Source: Hericium rajendrae
Taxonomy: Eukaryota > Basidiomycota > Agaricomycetes > Russulales > Hericiaceae
Direction of reading: 5' to 3'
Length of the DNA: 64,000 nucleotides
Assembly: GCA_033439255.1 (NCBI GenBank)
Contig: CM065890.1
Coordinates: forward strand, 1,426,001 to 1,490,000
Position 1 is the stretch's first letter, and the number at the start of each line of letters is the position of its first letter. A model generated the notes under the pieces. The model did not search any database. It saw only the letters and a list, made by a program, of their open reading frames with translations, and was not told the origin of the DNA. The position numbers and the translations under genes are program-made. Positions 57,701-64,000 of this stretch are shown piece by piece.

Positions 57701-60610
57701 ACGCCCTGCGTTCGCCTGCAATGTCCCGCACCCGCTTATGCTCCCGCGCGCCCGTTCAACAGCCCCTGTGATGCCGTACATGTGCGCACAACATCCCTCG
57801 CGCATGTACGACAATTCACGACAACCCGCACGCGCGATCGATGACTCAGGCCCCGTTTGCACGCGCATGGCCCCGCGCGCAGCTACGCACGGTCCTGCTT
57901 GCCATGCACGGGCCATCTGCACTTGATCGGGACCTCTCCCGTGCGCCCATGCTCGTGCATGACCCACCCCGCATGCTCACACAAGACCGGGTCCCGCGCG
58001 CCAGCACCCGCGCCTATCTCTGCGCCCGTCTTACCTACCTCTACGCCCTCCGCGCCGGGATTCGCGTGCCCTGCCCTGCCTTCCACGCCCTCCTCTCGCT
58101 CCGCGCTGTGTTTGTGCCTGCACCTGCGCCCTCCACGGTGACTGTCACACCGTCCGCACCGTGTGCCGTGGGTACGTCGGCGACTGCCGCGACGACAAGG
58201 GCCACGTCATCAGCACATGAGGCTGATTCGGAATATCTAGTTCGATTAGCCTACATATGTATGTAGTAGATTTATAACAATTTAATATGATAAAATTTGA
58301 CTTGAATTTTTGGTGCTTATCTGACTTGCTGTAGAAATCATAGGGATCATAGTAGCCATAGCACACCTTATTAACCATATAACATTATGTATCTCAGACT
58401 ACAAGCTATAGAGGCTATGATAGCCCTATGAATGTCACACTGTCTGCTATAGAGGCTATGATAGCTCTTATAGCTCTACATAGCTAGATAAGCAAACTTC
58501 ATAGCTCTTATAGGTCAATGATAGCACCTATAATTTGACCTGCAGCTATATCAAATTCAAATTTCTCAGATGTGATTAGAACACATTAAGATCGGAGGTG
58601 TCACCTGCTCGGCCAATGGTTTCCTAAGCTGCTCAATAGTCCAGGCATCTTTCGAGAATATACCTTCTCTTTCACCGTAATGATAGACAGAAATCATAAA
58701 ATCTGACGGTACTTCTTCAGCCTCAAATACATGCATATAAAGGCGGCGGAGGATGCCCATCATCATGGAAATCAGGATAACGTCCGAATCGAGAAGCTGA
58801 TTATTGATGAATGGGTTGAGAAAGAAAGCGGCGATGTGGAGATCTTGGTCCGCTTTGCGCCAACGCTTCTCGATGCTTTCGAGGATTGAGGTGACGGGAT
58901 GTTCCTCTTCAGTCATGCTGCTCTCTGGATGGTCACAATCAGCCTGCCGCAAATTTGAATAGCTGTGATAGAGCTTCGCAAGCAAGAATGAGACTTGATC
59001 GCATCGAGAGTTGGCGCCTTGGGTTACATTGATGGCAATTGCAAGGGGTTCAAAGTGGGTCTTTATCCTGAAATGTATGTATGTGAGTTCACAGCGACGT
59101 TGAGGATATTATTCACAAATACTTACACGACGAGCTTCTTCCACCAGCTATCATCTTTGATCCTCGACAAGACACGTCTAGCCTTAAGCTTCTTTCTCGC
59201 TGGTGTGCCCGTCCCGAGAGCACTGATCAATTCTTGTTCGTGCTTGATAGCGGTGACTTGAAGGGCTTTTCGGAGCTTGAGGAGACGATCAAAGGAAGCG
59301 AAGTATGCCGTCCATCGTGTGATAACAGGCATGATCAAGCACCATTCTTTCCCACCGTACATCTCTCGCTGCTCCTTCTGGAATATGCCCAGCGCGTATG
59401 AATGATTGTTGAACCACTTCACAACCTCGACCGCTGAGTCGATGACCTCTGTGATTTTCGGGTTGGCACGAACATAATCACCCAGGATAAGACAGATCTG
59501 TGAGTATAATTTAACGGTCAGATATCTGATGGATTGAACCAAAAAGAATTAGATGTCATCTACCTGGTGCGCCCAACAGTCTGCGATGAGCAGATTCAGA
59601 TGCTCCCTCAGCATATCAAGCCGTGCCTTCCTCTCATCGCCTGCAGCATCACCTGCTATCCCGATGCATTTCAGCCCGATCTGCGTCATCAGATACTCGT
59701 ACTCGGCCACCATCAGAGCAAACACGTTCGCGGCAGTCTTGCGCTTCGCGGACATATCGTGAATGTTGGTGACGTGCACCTGACGAAGAACTGAATACAT
59801 GAAGGCAATAAGATGGTTCTTTGATATATCCTTGTAGCCATCACATTGCATCGTCGCATACTGATCCTTTCCACTTGCCCGTAGTTCACCCTCCATCTTA
59901 ACGACCTGGCGCGTCAAGATTTTACCAGAAAGGCTCTTGCGGTTTGGAAGCTTGGCAGCGGGAAGGTAATCCTGGAAGAGCTTTTGGACTTCTGGGTCCT
60001 GTATGGCATAGAACGCGAAGCCTGCTGATATAAATGCACGAAGGATCTGATCTTCGAAGGCCTGCTGTCGGTCACCATTGAATGGGATGCCCTTGGACAT
60101 GTAGACGGTAAACACCTTCTGGTTCTTCTGAGCGACATCACTATCTGAGCGGACACGCTTTGTAGGCCTCTTGCTATCCGACCCTCGGCTCCTCACGTCC
60201 TCAGAATCGTCGTCGGCGCCATCATCCACATTGGATTCTGCGACCTTCTTCTTGCGAGCCCTTGCCTTGATCGAGTCTGGGCAGTACTCACACTGAATGA
60301 GATGGTTGTTCATTACTGACAGCTTTCCCGCAGTTGCGTGAATTGCGTCTCGGGCTACATGTAGTATCCGCGTCAAGACGGACATCTCAATTCATGGAGC
60401 GAGTCACTTACCTTCGATAATCAACACGTTCTTGGATCGCTCGGCCTCAAGTTTCCCTTCTCGGACGGCCTGCTTCTCCTGAAGCTCGATAGTAGCGAGT
60501 TTGGCACTGGTACAATAGTTGCAGTATGCTGCCCAATGTGTGTTGTTATTTCCAAACTTTTTATCGGACTGGTAGAAGTGCTCCCAATGCCATGATTTCG
60601 GACGAACCAT
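54778..60610 (-). CDS. hAT transposase
   Basis: Six exons: 60412-60610, 59564-60354, 59127-59497, 58605-59067, 54913-55521 and 54778-54867, all with GT-AG introns and consistent phase, giving 840 residues. The N terminus (MVRPKSWHWEHFYQSDKKFG, CNYC..., then MNNHLIQCEYC) is a BED-type zinc finger. The middle, with DGYKDISKNHLIAFMYSVLR, CIGIAGDAAGDERKA and LLIADCWAHQ, then VITRWTAYFASFDRLLKLR, is the RNase H-like catalytic core with its helical insertion. The fifth exon begins DGTTDPIIMWKLLPKKNPLA and contains FVPNSTNTERLFTTVTDTKS, the hAT dimerisation region. An acidic tail precedes QVRLYFGQPKLFDIAELFNF and the stop at 54778. No frameshift. The fourth intron is 3083 bp because another element sits in it. 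After the stop the same frame stays open to 54625. Confidence 0.9.
55585..55790. repeat. left subterminal array of CATAGCT / AGCTATCATAGCT words
   Basis: More than a dozen ATAGCT or AGCTAT hexamers within 200 bp, many as ATCATAGCTATCATAGCT. Inverse-complement words (AGCTATGATAGC) fill the opposite end of the element. Confidence 0.8.
56270..56600. repeat. low-complexity GACGACGAGGGTGCG region
   Basis: Imperfect trinucleotide-based array (GACGAC, GAGGGTGCG, GCGACGACG). It opens all frames artificially, giving Asp/Arg-rich or Ser/Arg/Val-rich translations that should not be taken as genes. Confidence 0.75.
56640..58250. other. GC-rich, CpG-rich interior of the nested element
   Basis: Contrasts sharply with the AT-rich flanks. 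Contains a TATA-like TTATATACG near 56638, a pyrimidine-rich tract at 56920-57000 and many words of the CGCGCATG and CCGCGC type. Long frames are open because of composition; no protein family recognised. Could be a captured promoter/5' gene fragment. Confidence 0.4.
58330..58545. repeat. right subterminal array of AGCTATG / CATAGCT words
   Basis: Includes CTATAGAGGCTATGATAGC twice (near 58410 and 58450) and several CATAGCTCTTATAG words; the counterpart of the array at 55585-55790. Confidence 0.75.
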
Positions 60611-60895
60611 CAAGAAGCTGTTATGTAGAAGTTCGAGGTCAGAAGTTCGAAAAGAAGAAAGACAGGCCCGCAAGATGGCCATAAAGAAGACTGCATTGCA
60701 TCTGATGTGTCTACGTCTTACTATCGATGGACAGAGTAACGAAGATGGCCGATAAATCATGCCGGTGATGGCGCGGGTTCCAGATCCACCGAAGCGACTG
60801 ACCCCTCTGACCCCGCCCTGAGCAATTGACTGACCAACCGACCTCAATTGACCCAGTCAGGTCAATTGCGTTTTGACCGGTCAGTCCCAACACTG

Positions 60896-60903
60896 CCTCG
60901 ATC
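60896..60903. repeat. 8-bp target-site duplication, right
   Basis: CCTCGATC immediately after the right hAT terminal repeat; identical to 54467-54474. Confidence 0.88.
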
Positions 60904-61205
60904 CATGTTTGTTATGACTTCAAGGAGACTCGTAGGGTTCCGGTTCTAGTTCCTCTTGTGTTGAGTTGTAATAATGTAGGATATATGGCATTGACCACTG
61001 CTCGTATCCGGATATATGACAATCTTTCTACATATGACAGGAAAGTACGAGCTACGGATAAGACGACATAGCTTAGAATTGATTAGGACAGTAGACTGGA
61101 CAAGAAAGTCGACAACAACGCGCGACACGAGGATCCATACAGACGACATAATGTACCTAAGTACGTCGTTACGTATTGACAAATGCGACAGATCCATGAA
61201 TCGAA
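60904..61205. other. intergenic region, nothing seen
   Basis: Original genomic flank of the hAT insertion and 3' flank of the WD40-like gene; no further feature. Confidence 0.45.
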
Positions 61206-63260
61206 TCAGAACTCTGTCATGCCATAGTGGGGCATAACTTGGACGTCGGCGTTCTCGGTAAATTTGTAACGGACTGTCGACTCCATTAGCCTCACAATAG
61301 CGCGAACTAGAAGATCACTTACACAGACGCCCTTCGCCTGAATCCAGCGGGTGCCCGAACGATGTCTCATTGTGGAACGCCTGTTCCGGCCAGCCCCAGT
61401 GCTGACTTCCTCGCCCGCACACGCCGGGAAGTCCGCCCGACGATAGTCAAGATATTGACCCGTACGACCTTTCCAGATGCATTCCGTAGCAGCATACAAG
61501 ACCTTGCGTGGAGCATCCCATGCTAGACTGTGAACAGAATTATTTCCTGTGCTCAGCTCGTATAGCGGTCGCTGGGCGCGGACATCCCAGACTTTGATTT
61601 GCTCGGACTTCGTGCCGCCCAAGATAACGACTGGTCACGAAAGCACAGAGTCAGATCATGCAAAATAAGGTACAAGAAAATTCGCGCACATGGTTGGCCA
61701 CCGATGTGTTCATACAGAGCGTCACGAATAGGCTCGTCCCTATGGAAAATCACCAACACGGGTGTCGGAAGGCGCACGTCATACAGACGCACAGCACCAT
61801 CGCAGGCTGCGGTCATGAACGAGCTGGGGTCTGCTGCATTGGTGCGGATCGCGCTGACAGGCCCCCGTGGCCCAAGTACCGAGTGACGAGCTTCTGGGCC
61901 TCCAGATCGACGAGAGTCGTGCTGGTAAAAAGATGATGCGAAGTGATCATCGCATTCACGTCCGTAGGATGATCGGCCCATTTGTCGATGAGTCCAAGGT
62001 CAGCTCCTTTGATGTGATGCGTCGGTGCGGTCCCTAGCTGCGAAGTGTCGCTCTTGTCCCAGACCGCAATGCCTTGCATGCCAGCCCTGAGGACCTTTGT
62101 CCCATTATTGCGCAGCGCAAGTGGGCCATCGAAGCCATCGGAGTTCAGGGTATCCATGAGAGAGACGCTCCCTCCCATCGGCGAAGAGAAAGACTTGATC
62201 TTTTTGCTGTCCGCTGCGCACACGAGGCCGTTGGCCCCATCGACCAGAACTTCTCGCAGTGCCTCTTTCATGCCCGCCACAGGAATATCGAATGAGTTGA
62301 TCTCGTCCGGCTCGCTTTGGGAGATAAAACTGAGGGGAAGCACTTTCAAAGCCGGATCTCTGTATTTCCACCCGGTCCCGCCGACTATAGCGAGAAACTC
62401 TCCGCCGATGGACATTTTCGCGGGCTCCCAAAGATAGTCAGAAGCGACTTCGCACCGCGCTTCAGCAAAGCTACGAAAATCTGGGGACGCATTGAGCGGT
62501 AGCGCTGGACGATCCGTGCTGAAACGGGCCAGAGGGGAGGAGTAAGCACTCGGTTTGGGCATGGAGTCGTATGGCTTCTGTGCTGTCCCAGTGCTTTGAT
62601 TCAGAATATCTGGATAGTTACGGTCTCAGCTATGTTGCCTCACAGGGACAACTCATGGGGAAAAAAAATGACAGAGACCCAAATTCTCAATTATGCCAGA
62701 CGAATGGGAATGAAGGCTCAATCGCCAGGGTGAAAATCAAAAACTGACCAACCATGATGGCCGCACGGTCTGCACCAATATCGTTGCTAAACCCTGGAAC
62801 CATTGATAACAAAAGCCCGGCCACGCCAGCACCTATTGGACCCCAATTCAGTACAGAGTAAGCATTCAGCTTTATGTCAGAACATACCGAGGCCTATGCC
62901 CATCGCTTCATCGGTCACATCCTTACCGCAGGACACGGGGATGTATTCATACAGAAATTCGTGTCCCAGAGTCATCATAACGACGGTTTGCTCGAGCTCG
63001 CTCGCCTTTTTGAGGAGCGCTTGCAGCTCGTCGCCCTGTAAGGCATGCTCGCCGGTGGCCTCCCGAGCGACATCGCAAGCGAGGTGAAGCGTCTGCTGAA
63101 TGCACCCTTGAAGCTCGTTCGTGGCCTCTTCTATGACCTCGTCGTCAGTGCCTTCGGCTTCAAGGTCTGTCATCGTCTTATAGCTATTCTTGAACGTTTT
63201 AAGAGCGGTATCAACTCTTGCTACGAAGTTCGCAAGACTGGGTGGATCTGAGTGCGACAT
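61206..63260 (-). CDS. WD40-repeat-like protein, copy 1
   Basis: Probable soluble beta-propeller scaffold; partner unknown. Starts MSHSDPPSLANFVARVDTAL with a helical N-terminal domain (ELQALLKKASELEQTVVMMT, LGHEFLYEYIPVSCGKDVTD). Introns then join GAGVAGLLLSMVPGFSNDIG and DILNQSTGTAQKPYDSMPKP. The C-terminal half has propeller-like blades: NGTKVLRAGMQGIAVWDKSD, SSFMTAACDGAVRLYDVRLP and VILGGTKSEQIKVWDVRAQR, SVHSLAWDAPRKVLYAATE. It ends GHPLDSGEGRL, an intron, and YKFTENADVQVMPHYGMTEF. Frame breaks occur near 61870 (YLG|HGG versus GPRGPVSAIRTNAADP) and near 61400-61450 before the last intron. A paralog follows at the right edge. The identity of the N-terminal domain is unclear. Confidence 0.72.
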
Positions 63261-63552
63261 GGTTGATATCTGGTGACTTCAAAGACTCTGGTTGCTGCTT
63301 GGACGATGGTGGTTGCGGACGATTGCGAGGGTGGTGCTTTTGCCAATGTAAGAAACGGACGAGCCGGTCTGCTGCGACGCGGTCACGTGTCCTAATCGCC
63401 AAGACGCGACGCGACGCGTCGCCTGAGCTCATGATTTGCGACCTTTCCATCATTCCGACATCTTGACACGACGTCTTTGCGCTTCAGATACATTTACATA
63501 GTGCAACAGTATATCACAGCTTCTGGCTCATTCTCCAAATTGAATGGAACCT
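63261..63552. other. short spacer between the two WD40-like genes
   Basis: 292 bp serving as promoter of copy 1 and 3' flank of copy 2; no TATA box seen. Confidence 0.4.
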
Positions 63553-64000
63553 TCAGGACACAACACATTCACCATCCTGTGCCCCACCGAGGCCGCTGAG
63601 GGCAGCCAGGTTCAAACCACCTAGATCGCCTATGCCGGTAAAGCCTCCGAGATCGTCGCTCTCATTGCAGCTCGCGTCTCCGTAAGGAGGCAATACTTTC
63701 ACGTCTGCGTCATGCTTGAATTTGTAGCCGTCTACAGCAATCGAAATGAACGTTAAGATGGGCATGCAGAAGTGAGCACTCACAGATGCGGTGCTCGCCC
63801 GAGTCCAATGGGTACCCAAAGGCCGCCTCGGTGTGGGGTGCTCGGTCGGGCCAGCATCGACCGAGCTCGTCGGGCTCTTCTTCTTCTTCGTCGTCGTCAT
63901 CGTCGCCATCCTTCGTCCTATCGCGATTGTCATCCTTCTCCCAGAACTTGAATCTTGCCGAACGATAACCGTAGGGGTACCCAGAAGGTGCCAGGTAGGA
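63553..64000 (-). CDS. WD40-like protein, copy 2, C-terminal end (truncated by window)
   Basis: Only the last two exons are inside the window. The visible part has ARFKFWEKDDN, an acidic run (DGDDDDDEEEEEPDELGRCW), PDRAPHTEAAFGYPLDSGEH, then an intron and YGYKFKHDADVKVLPPYGDA. It ends in a Gly/Leu-rich tail (GFTGIGDLGGLNLAALSGLG). GYPLDSGEHRIYGYKFKHDA matches GHPLDSGEGRLFRYKFTENA of copy 1, so the two are tandem paralogs in the same orientation. The intron lies at the same place in both (codon after the Arg-Ile/Arg-Leu pair). The upstream part continues beyond 64000. Confidence 0.7.
   Translation of the reverse strand, partial: PTWHLLGTPTVIVRQDSSSGRRMTIAIGRRMATMTTTKKKKSPTSSVDAGPTEHPTPRRPLGTHWTRASTASVSAHFCMPILTFISIAVDGYKFKHDADVKVLPPYGDASCNESDDLGGFTGIGDLGGLNLAALSGLGGAQDGECVVS

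Larger units (their letters stand above)
55548..58572. mobile_element. nested 3.0-kb DNA element inside the transposase intron
   Basis: Bounded by 12-bp inverted repeats, CATCTGAGAAAT at 55548-55559 and its complement at 58561-58572. Excising these 3025 bp leaves a 58-nt intron with intact GT and AG, matching the other introns of the gene, so this is an insertion into a pre-existing intron. At most a 2-bp (CA) target duplication is visible on the coding strand. Internally, from left: a CATAGCT-rich subterminal array, a ~390-bp very AT-rich stretch, a low-complexity GACGACGAGGGTGCG region, a GC-rich ~1.5-kb stretch and a second AGCTATG-rich array. I find no transposase, so it is probably non-autonomous; superfamily unassigned. 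Confidence 0.78.
54475..60895 (-). mobile_element. hAT-superfamily DNA transposon (carrying a nested element)
   Basis: 6421 bp with terminal inverted repeats. The left end reads CAGTGTTGTGACTGACC and the reverse complement of the right end CAGTGTTGGGACTGACC, one mismatch in 17. It is flanked by identical 8-bp duplications (CCTCGATC), the hallmark size for hAT. Subterminal regions on both sides are rich in GGTCAATTGA-type words (GGTCAATTGATATTG near 54521, GACCTCAATTGACC near 60840). The transposase gene runs on the minus strand, with a 3025-bp foreign element in its fourth intron; without that the transposon would be 3.4 kb. The perfect duplication and unbroken transposase frame suggest a young insertion. 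Confidence 0.92.

Overview
The window looks like nuclear DNA of an agaricomycete (mushroom-type basidiomycete). Genes carry many short spliceosomal introns, mostly 45-70 nt. The families present are typical of that group: DUF6699, a large F-box family with a diverged C-terminal half, HMG-box factors of the IPRPPNAF type, an intron-dense oligopeptide transporter, and a Gly/Ser-rich surface protein. No prokaryotic, organellar or CRISPR features were seen.

Layout. 1-4.0 kb: no confident gene. 4.1-5.7 kb: HMG-box factor 1. 8.2-8.8 kb: a 621-bp element with ~100-bp inverted arms lying directly upstream of the exosome subunit RRP46 (8.9-9.8 kb). 10.6-12.0 kb: DUF6699 protein. 14.9-19.1 kb: OPT transporter with about 34 introns. 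23.2-25.1 kb: Ser/His/Pro-rich protein whose 3' flank is repeated at 27.5 kb, on the far side of a minus-strand F-box gene. 28.1-31.0 kb: divergent Vps68/UPF0220-like membrane protein and arginyl-tRNA synthetase. 31.6-32.3 kb: F-box remnant. 33.6-35.5 kb: HMG-box factor 2. 37.6-43.9 kb: ~3.3-kb tandem duplication, each copy carrying a Gly/Ser-rich surface-protein gene. 45.9-47.8 kb: divergent ribosomal protein genes uS15 (RPS13) and eS6 (RPS6). 48.4-49.7 kb: aldo-keto reductase. 50.2-54.4 kb: two F-box genes. 54.5-60.9 kb: a hAT transposon with a perfect 8-bp target-site duplication, whose transposase intron holds a second, nested 3.0-kb element. 61.2-64.0 kb: two tandem WD40-like genes, the last cut by the window edge.

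Sequence quality matters for reading the genes. Several otherwise well-conserved genes, including the essential ribosomal proteins uS15 and eS6, are interrupted by one-base shifts, often in or beside short homopolymers. In each of these genes the conserved protein resumes in another frame right after the shift. I read most of these as consensus (base-calling) errors rather than decay. The F-box gene at 50.2-51.9 kb and the fragment at 31.6-32.3 kb are disrupted more heavily and look like real pseudogenes.

The most interesting structure is the transposon-in-transposon at 54.5-60.9 kb. Removing the nested element leaves an intron of 58 nt, normal for this genome, and the hAT transposase then reads as an 840-residue protein with no frameshift. 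The nested element has 12-bp terminal inverted repeats, subterminal arrays built on CATAGCT/AGCTATG, and no transposase that I recognise.
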